Part shown: positions 54,503 to 63,048 of the stretch, piece after piece | How positions within the stretch are numbered: position 1 is the first letter of the stretch | How the letters are laid out: every line of letters starts with the position of its first letter | NCBI GenBank assembly: GCA_012034575.1 | Contig: JAAUPF010000010.1 | Span: 1 to 64,000, forward strand | Reading direction: 5' to 3' | From: Richelia sp. CSU_2_1 | GTDB lineage: Bacteria > Cyanobacteriota > Cyanobacteriia > Cyanobacteriales > Microcoleaceae | DNA length: 64,000 nt | Notes under the pieces: model-generated | Database searches by the model: none | Seen by the model: the letters and a program-made list of their open reading frames with translations, nothing else | What the model was told of the DNA's origin: nothing | Program-made: the position numbers and the translations under genes

Positions 54503-54909
54503 GCTTTGTTATACCACTCTAGCCAATGAATTAAAGTAGAAGCAGAAGTGATATCTTCTGATTTATATTCCTCATGCTTCTGATGATAAATGTAAGTTCG
54601 ATCGTCAGTATTAGATGGACAGAATAGCCTGACTCTACAATCAGCATTTGTATTCTGCCACGCAAGTCTGATGCTGCCTAGCTCGTCTGTAGCAGCCGAG
54701 GCTTTGGGGAAATTATCGCGCAAAACATCATAGGCTTCTACTACGAGTTTCATCGCCGTCCTAAAAGCATACTCTGTCGGTTTTAAAACTCCATATTCGT
54801 CTTCTTCTTCTAAATCTAAAAGTTCGAGCAGGCGTTCGACAGTGATGCGGAAATTAGACAAACCGCTGTTGTTACTGCTATCGGTGATTTGTTCTTTTGC
54901 TAAAGTCAT
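54499..54909 (-). CDS. Module gene A, first copy (136 aa, unknown function)
   Basis: The N-terminal part equals the copy at 53616-54026; the C-terminal part differs (IRLAWQNTNADCRVRLFCPS, YHQKHEEYKSEDITSASTL). It is acidic and shows no signal peptide or membrane span. It precedes gene B with a four-base overlap. The near-identity of the upstream DNA (CATAAAATTAAATCCAAGAG and GGTCGATCGGTCGTTTTAT) shows that the promoter was duplicated too. Confidence 0.82.
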   Translation of the reverse strand: MTLAKEQITDSSNNSGLSNFRITVERLLELLDLEEEDEYGVLKPTEYAFRTAMKLVVEAYDVLRDNFPKASAATDELGSIRLAWQNTNADCRVRLFCPSNTDDRTYIYHQKHEEYKSEDITSASTLIHWLEWYNKA

Positions 54910-55014
54910 AAAATTAAATCCAAGAGGTCGATCGGTCGTTTTATCCTAACACATTGTGATGTAGAATTATTCGATCGCTTGTTTCGCAATCTTTACGTTT
55001 ATTTCACAGTGGCA

Positions 55015-55083
55015 GGGCGAAGCATTTGGATATTATATCTCCCGTTTGAGACATAAATTGTCGCCCAAATGCTTCGCCCCTAC
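55015..55083. repeat. Palindromic repeat GGGCGAAGCATTTGG...CCAAATGCTTCGCCC
   Basis: Fifteen-base perfect arms around about 37 bases that include AATTGTCGC. It is a family member of the repeat at 38207-38280, and lies just downstream of lysC. Confidence 0.8.
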
Positions 55084-55117
55084 AGATACCTGTAAAGGGT
55101 CGATCGCCGATCGAACT

Positions 55118-56173
55118 TTAAGCAGGAACTTGAATTCTTTCGGTTCCAGCTAACTCAAATGCTGCGTGAATTGCTTTCAACGCTGTTACCCCTTGTTCCT
55201 CACGCACAACACAGCTAATTTTAATCTCAGAAGTAGCAATCATTTGAATGTTGATTTGATGCCGCGATAGCGCTTCAAACATCTTCGCCGCTACCCCCGG
55301 ATGCGCTACCATCCCGGAACCGACAACGCTAACTTTAGCGATTTGCGTATCTAAAGTTACTTCGCCCCAGCCGAATTCTGGTGCGGCTTTTTCCAGGACT
55401 GTTTTAGCTACTTCGGCGTCAATTTGCGCGACGGTAAATGCAATGTCGCGAGTTAATATGCCGTCGATATTGTGACAGCGCTGCGACTGAATGATCGTAT
55501 CTACGCTGATGTTTTCTTCGGCTAAAAGTCCGAACATTTTTGCTGCAACTCCAGGTCGATCGGGCAAATGCCGAATTGCCAAACGCGCTTGATTGACATC
55601 GAGGGCTACCGCACGCACTACTGGCGCTTGTTTCGATGGTGAATGCAGCGCTACAGGGGAATTGGCAACATCAAATGCCTGGCAGAGTTTTGCAACAGCC
55701 CGATCGCAATCTTCGGCATCGATCGTGCAGCTAACTTTCACTTCGGAAGTGGAAATCATTTGAATGTTAATTCCGGCATCTGCTAAAGTTTTAAACATCT
55801 CGGCTGCCACCCTCGGACGCCCGATCATCCCCGCACCTGCAATGCTAACTTTCGCGATCGGCTTTTCTTGCGCCTTCACTTCCGGCTCTCCCAATTCCGG
55901 CCGGGAATTCTTGCCGAGGGCGGGGATAATCGCATCAGCAACCGCAGCCGCTTGTTTGAGAGATTTTTGCGTTACGGTGAAGGCAATATCGTTAGTATTT
56001 CCCTCATGAATTGACTGGATAATTAAGTCTACATCGAGATTTTGCTGGGCGATCGCACCAAACAATCGCGCTGCTACACCGGGACGATCGGGCAAGCGCA
56101 ACAGCGACACTCCCGCCTGATTCAAGTCAAATTCCACCGCATCCACCGCTTTTGCGAGCTCCAAGCCCTCCAA
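55118..56173 (-). CDS. lysC: Aspartate kinase, C-terminal regulatory (ACT) part of a frameshifted lysC
   Basis: About 350 residues made of four ACT-type modules in two similar halves ([20 protein letters not shown] and [32 protein letters not shown] and [12 protein letters not shown]). These bind lysine/threonine and give feedback control. The doubled ACT array is typical of cyanobacterial aspartate kinases of about 600 aa. It connects to the catalytic part once one base is added to the C9 tract at about 56185-56193; the joined protein reads [20 protein letters not shown]. Alone, this part has no catalytic function. Confidence 0.9.
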   Translation of the reverse strand: MEGLELAKAVDAVEFDLNQAGVSLLRLPDRPGVAARLFGAIAQQNLDVDLIIQSIHEGNTNDIAFTVTQKSLKQAAAVADAIIPALGKNSRPELGEPEVKAQEKPIAKVSIAGAGMIGRPRVAAEMFKTLADAGINIQMISTSEVKVSCTIDAEDCDRAVAKLCQAFDVANSPVALHSPSKQAPVVRAVALDVNQARLAIRHLPDRPGVAAKMFGLLAEENISVDTIIQSQRCHNIDGILTRDIAFTVAQIDAEVAKTVLEKAAPEFGWGEVTLDTQIAKVSVVGSGMVAHPGVAAKMFEALSRHQINIQMIATSEIKISCVVREEQGVTALKAIHAAFELAGTERIQVPA

Positions 56174-56925
56174 CGGCCGCGGCTGTGGGGGGGGGACACC
56201 ACCCGCGTGCCGGGGGCGTCACTCCAGCTAGAAAGCACAACCAGCGGTACGCCGTAATTCTTGGCAATTTCCACCGCGCGGGGGTGCAAAACTTTGGCAC
56301 CCAAACTCGCCAATTCCAGCATTTCGTCGCAAGTAATTTCGTCCATCAACTGCGCCTCGGGAACCAAACGCGGATCTGTAGTCAGAATTCCGGGCACGTC
56401 GGTATAAATTTCGCACTTGTCGGCCCGCAGCGCCGCCGCCAGGGCCACCGCTGAAGTGTCGGAACCGCCCCGCCCGAGGGTGGTAATTTCCAATTCCCCG
56501 GCGTCGGCGATGCCTTGAAAACCGGCCACGACAACGACTTTACCGCTGTTTAACTGGCTTTCAAGGCGGTTAGGATCGATGCGCAAAATCCGGGCGCGGG
56601 TGTGGGCGGCTTCGGTGACGATGCCAACTTGCGCGCCTGTGAGGGAAATAGCGGGCTGTCCCAATTCCTGCAAAGCCATGCTGAGAAGCGCGATCGAAAC
56701 TTGTTCCCCAGTGGAAAGCAACATATCCATTTCCCGGCGGTTGGGATTGGCGGAAATTTCTTTGGCAAGTTTGACTAAGCCGTCGGTGGTTTTGCCCATT
56801 GCGGAAACTACGACAACTACGGAATGGCCGAGTTTTGCGGTTTTGGCAACTCGTCGGGCTACTTCTTGAATGCGATCGACCGTACCAACTGACGTGCCGC
56901 CGTATTTCTGAACAATTAGTGCCAT
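56122..56925 (-). CDS. lysC: Aspartate kinase, N-terminal catalytic part of a frameshifted lysC
   Basis: This part holds the amino-acid kinase domain: [90 protein letters not shown] and [19 protein letters not shown]. It catalyses the first step from aspartate to lysine, threonine and methionine. After VVSPP the frame goes out in a run of nine C and ends in a garbled [15 protein letters not shown] tail. Ten C restores the normal protein. The start is the ATG of MALIV. Confidence 0.92.
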   Translation of the reverse strand: MALIVQKYGGTSVGTVDRIQEVARRVAKTAKLGHSVVVVVSAMGKTTDGLVKLAKEISANPNRREMDMLLSTGEQVSIALLSMALQELGQPAISLTGAQVGIVTEAAHTRARILRIDPNRLESQLNSGKVVVVAGFQGIADAGELEITTLGRGGSDTSAVALAAALRADKCEIYTDVPGILTTDPRLVPEAQLMDEITCDEMLELASLGAKVLHPRAVEIAKNYGVPLVVLSSWSDAPGTRVVSPPHSRGRWRAWSSQKRWMRWNLT

Positions 56926-57084
56926 AGATTTATACAAATAATGGAATTCTTACGTTAATATATACGCAAAATTTTGTTTGTAACCGATGAATGTTTGGAT
57001 TATTTTTGAGGAGGCTGGTGGTTTGCGATGTTCGATCGGGCTGATGATTCGCGATCGATCGAGATTGACGATCGCATTCTCTAT

Positions 57085-57109
57085 GTAGGGTGCGCATTGC
57101 GCACCTTAC
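57085..57109. repeat. Palindromic repeat GTAGGGTGCGCATTGCGCACCTTAC
   Basis: Perfect GGTGCGCA/TGCGCACC arms. It is the third locus of the family seen at 20190-20255 and 27570-27594, and lies between hoxH and lysC. Confidence 0.8.
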
Positions 57110-57164
57110 TAAATTTACGATATCCACAAATCTCACCGAAAACAGGGATTGCTATTCACAATTT

Positions 57165-58589
57165 CTAACCCCGAGAAACTTCTCGAATAACTGTGCCATC
57201 CGCACCGACAAGTTCGATTTGCAATGGCATTTGACCGAAAGCATGAGTGGAACAACTCAAGCAAGGATCGAAAGCGCGAATTCCGGCTTCTACTCTATTT
57301 AACATTCCCTCGGGAATTTCTGAACCGTGAATGTAATGCTTGGCAATTTGGGCGATCGTTTTGTTCATTGCTAGGTTATTTTGTCCCGTAGCAATAATCA
57401 AATTAACTTTTTTCAGCAAGCCATTTTCATCAACTTGATAGTGGTGAAATAGAGTGCCTCGCGGTGCTTCGCTAACGCCAATTCCTTCTAAACAGTTGAT
57501 GCCAGCTTCAGCGCGAACTCTGGTAGAAACGATATCTGGATCGTCGATTAACTGTTCGATTTTTTCTAGAGATGCTAAGATTTCAATCAGTCGGGCGTAG
57601 TGATATAAAAATGAAGAAGTAGCAACTCCTCCCACTCGATCGCGCATTTCTTGCAATTCTCGATCGGCCGCTGCTGTTCCGATGCGATCGCACACGTTTA
57701 ACCTTGCTAAAGGTCCGACGCGATAAATACCGTTAGGATAACCTAAGGGTTTGTAGTAAGGAAATTTGAGATAAGACCAAGTTTCTACTGCTTCTCCCAG
57801 AAAGTCTTGATAATCATCTTCGCTTAAATTGTCGGCCACAATATTGCCCCGAGAATCAGTAAAGCGGAGGTGGCCGCCGTAGTGTTCCCACTCTCCATTT
57901 TTGCCAACTAATCCCATAAATAGTGAGGGAAATTCACCGAAAGCTGCGACTTCTTCCGCAAATCTATCTAACAGTTGTTTGAATAGATTTAGGGCTAATT
58001 CTAAAGTAGCGCGAGATTCTGGCAGGCGATCGCGAATCCAGGTTCTGCCTTCTTCCGATAAGGGCGATCGAACTCCTCCAGGTACTGCCCAAGCTGCGTG
58101 AATCTTTCTTGCTCCTAATAATTCTATTACGGTTTGACCGAATTGCCGCAAGCGGATTCCTGCCCGCGCTAAATCCGGATCGGCGGCGATTAAACCGAAT
58201 ACATTTCGCTTAGCCGGATCGCTATCCCATCCTAATAGAAAATCGGGGCTGCTGAGGTGGAAAAATGATAGGGCGTGAGATTGAGTTATTTGTCCTAAAT
58301 TCATTAAACGCCGCAGCTTTTCTCCAGCAGGCGGTACTTTAACGGCGAGAATTTTATCTCCAGTTTTTGCTGCTGCAAGCAAGTGACTGACGGGACAAAT
58401 GCCGCAAATTCTAGCAGTAATTCCCGCCATTTCTGTAAAGGGACGGCCTTCGCAGAATTTTTCAAATCCCCGGAATTCTACGACGTGAAATTTAGCATCT
58501 TCTACTTCGCCTGCGTCGTCGAGATAAATAGAGATTTTGGCATGGCCTTCGATTCTGGTAACAGGATCGATAACTATTGTTTTAGACAT
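57165..58589 (-). CDS. hoxH: HoxH, bidirectional [NiFe]-hydrogenase large subunit
   Basis: A 474-aa protein with both nickel-site CxxC motifs: [10 protein letters not shown] (residues 60-69, Cys62/Cys65) and [10 protein letters not shown] (441-450, Cys443/Cys446). The 25 residues after His449 would be removed by the HoxW protease during maturation. It forms the HoxYH hydrogenase module that exchanges H2 with protons; electrons pass to NAD(P)+ or ferredoxin through HoxEFU. It is the last gene of the hox cluster, separated from hoxY by a nuclease gene. Confidence 0.97.
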   Translation of the reverse strand: MSKTIVIDPVTRIEGHAKISIYLDDAGEVEDAKFHVVEFRGFEKFCEGRPFTEMAGITARICGICPVSHLLAAAKTGDKILAVKVPPAGEKLRRLMNLGQITQSHALSFFHLSSPDFLLGWDSDPAKRNVFGLIAADPDLARAGIRLRQFGQTVIELLGARKIHAAWAVPGGVRSPLSEEGRTWIRDRLPESRATLELALNLFKQLLDRFAEEVAAFGEFPSLFMGLVGKNGEWEHYGGHLRFTDSRGNIVADNLSEDDYQDFLGEAVETWSYLKFPYYKPLGYPNGIYRVGPLARLNVCDRIGTAAADRELQEMRDRVGGVATSSFLYHYARLIEILASLEKIEQLIDDPDIVSTRVRAEAGINCLEGIGVSEAPRGTLFHHYQVDENGLLKKVNLIIATGQNNLAMNKTIAQIAKHYIHGSEIPEGMLNRVEAGIRAFDPCLSCSTHAFGQMPLQIELVGADGTVIREVSRG

Positions 58590-58944
58590 ATATTTCTCCT
58601 TCTCGTGATTCCCGATATCGCGTCCGATCGAATCCTAGTTCGTGGGGGGGCGGGTTTATTTAACCTGTTTGCTACCTTTAAAGTCCTTGGCGAACCTCCC
58701 CCTACAGGTTATTGAAAATCGTGTAATATTTTAAAACAATTAAAATGGTTTGTGGTGAGGACTTCAGCCCGCAACTTTAGAGGATTAAAGTTCTGACAGC
58801 AAACTCATTCAATGATTGCAAGCGATCGGGCGCGTTCTAATTCTTAATTCCTGACTGCTGGTGCTATCCCTTTTGACAGTTAATTAGCAACTTATCCGAT
58901 CCTTAAACGCGATTTCTTGACAATTTTTACCTGCAAGACCTTAG
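58590..58944. other. Intergenic region between the nuclease gene and hoxH
   Basis: A 355-base spacer in the middle of the hox cluster. It holds a repeat-like segment (GTTCGTGGGGGGGCGGG ... CGAACCTCCCCCTACAGG, about 58641-58702) able to fold back on itself, and a GTGAGGACTTCAGCCCGCAA element. I see no gene. hoxH may need its own promoter here. Confidence 0.5.
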
Positions 58945-59514
58945 TTAGGAACAGGAAGATGATTCTCGTCTTTGCTTCCAAGGTTGGTTCGGATTCCAAA
59001 CTCCTAAACCTGATTGTTTGGCGGCAGCTTCAGCGGCTAAATAGGCAGCGCGATCGGTCCCGCAATTTTTCTGCAAATACCTGCAATAATTAACTGCATG
59101 ACCTTCTCGAACCATTTGCAAGCTCAACGAGCTATTGCTTTTATAAATCTCAGCAACAATGCGGTTATAGTTGGTATCTCCCGTATCTCTAATTGTAACA
59201 GATGTTCCCACAGGAATCAACTGTTCGATCCGGTTTCTCGCATTGTCAAAGAAAGGCTTTTGTCCCTTTTCTGGCGTATCGATGCAGGCAAAACGCACGC
59301 GACAAATTTGCGGATTTCCTTTCCACGGCACCCGACATTTTGACACCTCAACATCGACGGTATCCCCATCTACAATATGAACCACCTTTCCTGACTGCAA
59401 AGAATTAGGAGCTGATAGTCTTTGTGCTAAAGTCGGGTAGGCTACTCCAGCAACAAACATCGCAAGTATTAGGTATGCGATCGCGCGGAACATTTTCCTT
59501 TGTACTTTCATCAT
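58945..59514 (-). CDS. Secreted thermonuclease (SNase) family protein, inserted in the hox cluster
   Basis: A 189-aa protein. Residues 1-31 form a signal peptide (RAIAYLILAMFVAGVAYPTL then AQ). The SNase domain shows HIVDGDTVDVEV, CRVRFACIDTPEKGQ, and YNRIVAEIYKSNSSLSLQMV with GHAVNYCRYL; catalytic Arg/Asp/Glu positions are kept in RFACIDTPE and RIVAEI. It is a Ca2+-dependent nuclease acting in the periplasm or outside. It lies between hoxY and hoxH in the same orientation but has no functional link that I know of. The stop follows the tail RRESSSCS. Confidence 0.92.
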   Translation of the reverse strand: MMKVQRKMFRAIAYLILAMFVAGVAYPTLAQRLSAPNSLQSGKVVHIVDGDTVDVEVSKCRVPWKGNPQICRVRFACIDTPEKGQKPFFDNARNRIEQLIPVGTSVTIRDTGDTNYNRIVAEIYKSNSSLSLQMVREGHAVNYCRYLQKNCGTDRAAYLAAEAAAKQSGLGVWNPNQPWKQRRESSSCS

Positions 59515-59622
59515 TTCCCTTCAATTTCCCTGTTATTAGAAAAGTTAACTACCTGTTATTGCTTTTCTCTTGCCAGCTAAAGACTTGACTTAAGTATAAG
59601 TTGCAAGCTATCTCAAAAAAAG

Positions 59623-60171
59623 CTAGCCAAATTTTATCATGTCTCGTCCCTCCATCACGGGTTTCTCTCCCCTAAGCAGCGGTTCTAAAGTTGCCTTAAT
59701 CCGACTGGCTGGCGGCGGGCATCCCGGCATAAAGATGTCAACATCTACAACTTCATGAACTGGTCTTACTTGGTCTAACAATGGGGGGACAATTCCCGGA
59801 CAATTAGGCAACTGAGGGGTGACATCCCCCAATTCTAAGTAACAGCGTTTGAGAACCGGTTCGGTACCTCCTAGCATATTTCGCATGGCGGGTACGTTGG
59901 CTGTCACCGCGCAATCGCCAAAGGAAACTAACAATTTGGTGCGTTTTCTGACTTCTTTAATTAAGTGCAAATTTTCTTCGTTAGCAACGCCACCTTCCAC
60001 CAAGCAAACATCAACTCCTTCTGGATATTCTTTGAGGTCCGATCCGACGGGACTGTAAACAACATCAACGTGGGTTGCTAGTTCAAACAGCCACTCATCT
60101 AAGTCGAGAAAAGACATATGGCATCCCGAACATCCAGCCAGCCAAACAGTGGCAAATTTGATCTTTTCCAT
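59623..60171 (-). CDS. hoxY: HoxY, bidirectional [NiFe]-hydrogenase small subunit
   Basis: 182 aa. Cys14 and Cys17 in LAGCSGCHMSFLD, Cys in SFGDCAVTANVP, and Cys in IFMPGCPPPASRI bind the proximal [4Fe-4S] cluster. The short form without a Tat signal fits the cytoplasmic bidirectional enzyme. It pairs with HoxH. The spacer to hoxU upstream is 361 bases, mostly dispersed repeat. Confidence 0.96.
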   Translation of the reverse strand: MEKIKFATVWLAGCSGCHMSFLDLDEWLFELATHVDVVYSPVGSDLKEYPEGVDVCLVEGGVANEENLHLIKEVRKRTKLLVSFGDCAVTANVPAMRNMLGGTEPVLKRCYLELGDVTPQLPNCPGIVPPLLDQVRPVHEVVDVDIFMPGCPPPASRIKATLEPLLRGEKPVMEGRDMIKFG

Positions 60172-60303
60172 GCTGATTTTCTCCTATTCGATCGTGATAT
60201 TGCGCGCGGTTTATTGACTGCGATTTCTGTATTTTTACTTCAGGATTGTTGGTGTTAACTTCAGACTGCAATTCACCAAAAATCGCGTTTTTTCCTGAGT
60301 TTC

Positions 60304-60510
60304 GATCCCCCTAAATCCACGCCACTTGCTCGATTTGGGGAGACCCCAAGATCGCAGTGGCTCCCCTTAAGAAGGGGGACTTTGAGTTGTTTGAGCTCTG
60401 TCATTTTTTCCTGAGTTTCGATCCCCCTAAATCCCTCTTAAGAAGGGGGACTTTGAGCTCACTCCGGTCCCCCCCTTCTTAAGGGGGGCTAGGGGGGATC
60501 TGGGTCTAAT
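60304..60510. repeat. Dispersed repeat block inside the hox cluster
   Basis: Modules GATCCCCCTAAATCCACGCC, CTTAAGAAGGGGGACTTTGAG and CCCCCCTTCTTAAGGGGGGC occur twice, in inverted and direct order. They match the blocks at 30306-30695 and 10753-10943. It is located between hoxU and hoxY, and its strong GC hairpins could reduce transcription into hoxYH. Confidence 0.82.
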
Positions 60511-60532
60511 AGTTTCACGACGATTAATTTCA

Positions 60533-61249
60533 TCAACGCAGCCATTGTTTTTTAGTTCTTGCTGTTACCAAAAATTCCAGTTTTTCGCGATCGCCGTGTT
60601 TTTCTCCCGTAGTAGTTCCCTTGCGGAAAATCGTTCCTGTCGGACAAGCATCGACGCATTTGCCGCAGGAAGTACAAGCACTTACTTCTCCCCAAGGTTG
60701 GTCTAAACCAGCAATAATTCGTGATTGTGGGCCGCGCATTCCCACATCCCAAACGTGAGCTCCTTCAATTTCATCGCAAACGCGCACGCACCGAGTACAG
60801 AGAATGCACCGATTGCGATCGATCCCGAACATGGGGTGCGAAACATCGATATCGCGCACCGGAAAACGGTAAGGAAATCGACTGCTATCCATCCCTACTT
60901 GAATAGCGACATCTTGCAATTCACAATTGCCGTTAGCCACGCAAATCGCACAAACGTGATTGCCCTCAGCAAACAGTAATTCTACTGTCATGCGGCGGTA
61001 TTTTTGTAATTTTTCAGTGTTTGTATGCACCACCATTCCTTCTCCTACTTGAGTCACGCAAGCAGGTAAAAGTTTGTTGGTTCCTTCGATTTCTACCAGA
61101 CACAACCGACAAGCGCCGATATCGCCAACTCCTTCTAAATGGCAAAGTGTAGGAATGGGAATTCCGGCTTCTTTGGTTGCATCTAGAATAGTCGATTCTT
61201 CTTCCATAGCGATCGCTTGACCGTCAATAGTTAAGGTTTTTACTGACAT
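60533..61249 (-). CDS. hoxU: HoxU, diaphorase subunit of the bidirectional hydrogenase
   Basis: 238 aa. The N-terminal plant-type [2Fe-2S] domain has PTLCHLEGVGDIGACRLCLV, the NuoG-like segment has NHVCAICVANGNCELQDVA, and two [4Fe-4S] motifs follow in RCILCTRCVRVCDEIEG and CTSCGKCVDACPTG. It passes electrons between HoxF/HoxE and HoxY. Length equals the usual HoxU. It follows hoxF by 21 bases, so the two are co-transcribed. Confidence 0.96.
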   Translation of the reverse strand: MSVKTLTIDGQAIAMEEESTILDATKEAGIPIPTLCHLEGVGDIGACRLCLVEIEGTNKLLPACVTQVGEGMVVHTNTEKLQKYRRMTVELLFAEGNHVCAICVANGNCELQDVAIQVGMDSSRFPYRFPVRDIDVSHPMFGIDRNRCILCTRCVRVCDEIEGAHVWDVGMRGPQSRIIAGLDQPWGEVSACTSCGKCVDACPTGTIFRKGTTTGEKHGDREKLEFLVTARTKKQWLR

Positions 61250-61270
61250 AAATTGTTTCCTCTGTCTTGG

Positions 61271-62879
61271 CTAATTGATTGCAGGAACCTTGCCATTAGA
61301 GTTGTCTTCAATTAACTCCAAATATTCTTCTTGGAAATAGCGCAGCGTACTTAAAATCGGATTGGGCGCGCCGGTTCCCAACCCGCACAAGCTGGTTTCT
61401 TTAACCATGCAGCAAAGTTCTTCAAGTTTTGCCAAATCTTTCTGGTTTGCTTGCCTGTTCAGAATCTTGGTCAGCATGGCATATAGCTGTACTGTTCCAG
61501 TCCGACAAGGGATACATTTACCGCAGGTTTCTTCGCGACAAAATTCCATGTAGAATTTAGCAACTTCGACCATGCTGGTAGTTTCATCCATCACTACCAT
61601 TCCTCCCGATCCCATCATCGAACCGGCACGAGTTAGCGATTCGTAATCTACCGGAGTATCTAACATTGAAGCAGGAATGCAACCGCCGGAAGGGCCGCCA
61701 GTTTGTATTGCTTTAACTTGACCGTCGGGGACTCCGCCGCCCATTTCTTCAACTATTTGACGCAGGGTAATTCCCATCGGTACTTCGATTAATCCGTTGT
61801 TGCGAACTTTACCCGTCAGGGCAAATACTTTAGTTCCTTTGCTAGTTTCGGTGCCGATGCTAGCGTACCAATCGCCTCCTTCACGAATAATTGCAGGTAT
61901 GTTGGCAAAGCTTTCGACATTATTAATTAAGGTAGGACATCCCCACAAACCGGATACGGCGGGATAGGGCGGGCGGGGACGGGGGTTGCCGCGGCCGCCT
62001 TCAATTGATTGAATTAGGGCAGTTTCTTCACCGCAAACAAACGCGCCGGCACCAACTCGAATGTCTACTTTGAAGTCACAGCCGGAGTTGAAAATTTGAC
62101 TGCCCATAATGCCGTATTTTTTGGCTTGGAGAATCGCAGTTTGCAATCGTTTGATAGCGAGGGGATATTCGGCCCTAACATAAATGAAACCGCTATTTGC
62201 CCCGATCGCGTAACCCGCGATCGCCATTCCTTCTAACACTCGATGGGGGTCGCTTTCTAATACGGAACGGTCCATAAATGCGCCGGGATCGCCTTCGTCT
62301 GCATTGCAAATTACGTATTTGCGATCGCCGGGCATTTTAGCAACAGTTGCCCATTTTAAACCTGTAGGATATCCGCCGCCGCCTCGGCCCCGCAAACCGC
62401 TGCGTTTAATTTCTTCGATGACTTCGGATGGTGTCATGTCGTGGACGGATTTGTGGAGGGATTGGTAGCCGCCGACTGCAATGTATTCTTCTATTCTTTC
62501 GGGATCTATTTTGCCGCTAGTTTCTCTGACAATCCTTACTTGTTTGCTAAAGAAAGGAATGTCTAAATCTCCAGTTGCTGCTGTTGCCGTACCGCCGTCA
62601 ATGGCTTCAATAATGCTAGCAGCTTCTTCGGGTTTGACTTTTTCGTAGAGTTTGTTTTGAGAGTCAATTTCTACTAGCGGGCCGTTGCCGCAAAATCCCA
62701 TGCATCCAACTCCTACTACTTGAATGCGATCGCTCCCTTTTGCTGCTTTTTCCATCTCTTTTTTTACTGCTAAAGAGTTGGCTGCTTGACAGCCTGTAGA
62801 TGTGCAGCACAAAACGCGGATGTTTTTTTTGAGATTGTTTTTCTTTCTCGCCAATTTCTAATAGTTCTGCTAATTCCAT
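61271..62879 (-). CDS. hoxF: HoxF, NADH-binding diaphorase subunit, frameshifted near its start
   Basis: About 535 aa after correction. The N-terminal thioredoxin-like [2Fe-2S] domain has [17 protein letters not shown] and [16 protein letters not shown]. The flavin/NAD domain shows [36 protein letters not shown] and [12 protein letters not shown]; the [4Fe-4S] site is [17 protein letters not shown]. The true start is [14 protein letters not shown] at 62879. The frame is broken in an A8 run at about 62823-62830; nine A gives [12 protein letters not shown] shorter frame starting MARKKNN avoids the break but lacks the conserved N-terminus. Confidence 0.93.
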
Positions 62880-62896
62880 ATCATTCTCCTCTGTTA

Positions 62897-63048
62897 AATT
62901 AGGTTTTAGGTTTTAGGTTTTAGGTTTTAGGTTTTAGGTTTTAGGTTTTAGGTTTTAGGTTGGAGACTGATTTCCTACCACCTTCTTCCCTCTTCCTTCT
63001 TCCTTCTTCCCTCTTCCTTCTTCCTTCTTCCCTCTTCCTTCTTCCTTC
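62897..63048. repeat. STRR arrays TTTTAGG and CTTCTTC between hoxF and hoxE
   Basis: Nine to ten perfect TTTTAGG heptamers (62897-62960) and an array of CTTCTTC/CCTCTTC heptamers (62983-63048). The second array reaches the hoxE stop codon. The hoxE-hoxF spacer is almost entirely repeat. Confidence 0.92.

Larger units (their letters stand above)
53616..54945. repeat. Direct duplication of a two-gene module with its leader
   Basis: The unit length is 883 bases: positions 53616-54062 and 54499-54945 align through the leader and the first two thirds of gene A with few changes, while gene B and the end of gene A have diverged strongly. The sharp contrast between conserved and diverged parts suggests gene conversion or recombination exchanging tails. 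Confidence 0.8.

Noticed and set aside
62820-62854. HoxF start at [10 protein letters not shown]
   Set aside because: This start is in the wrong frame before the A8 run; the conserved N-terminus starts at 62879.
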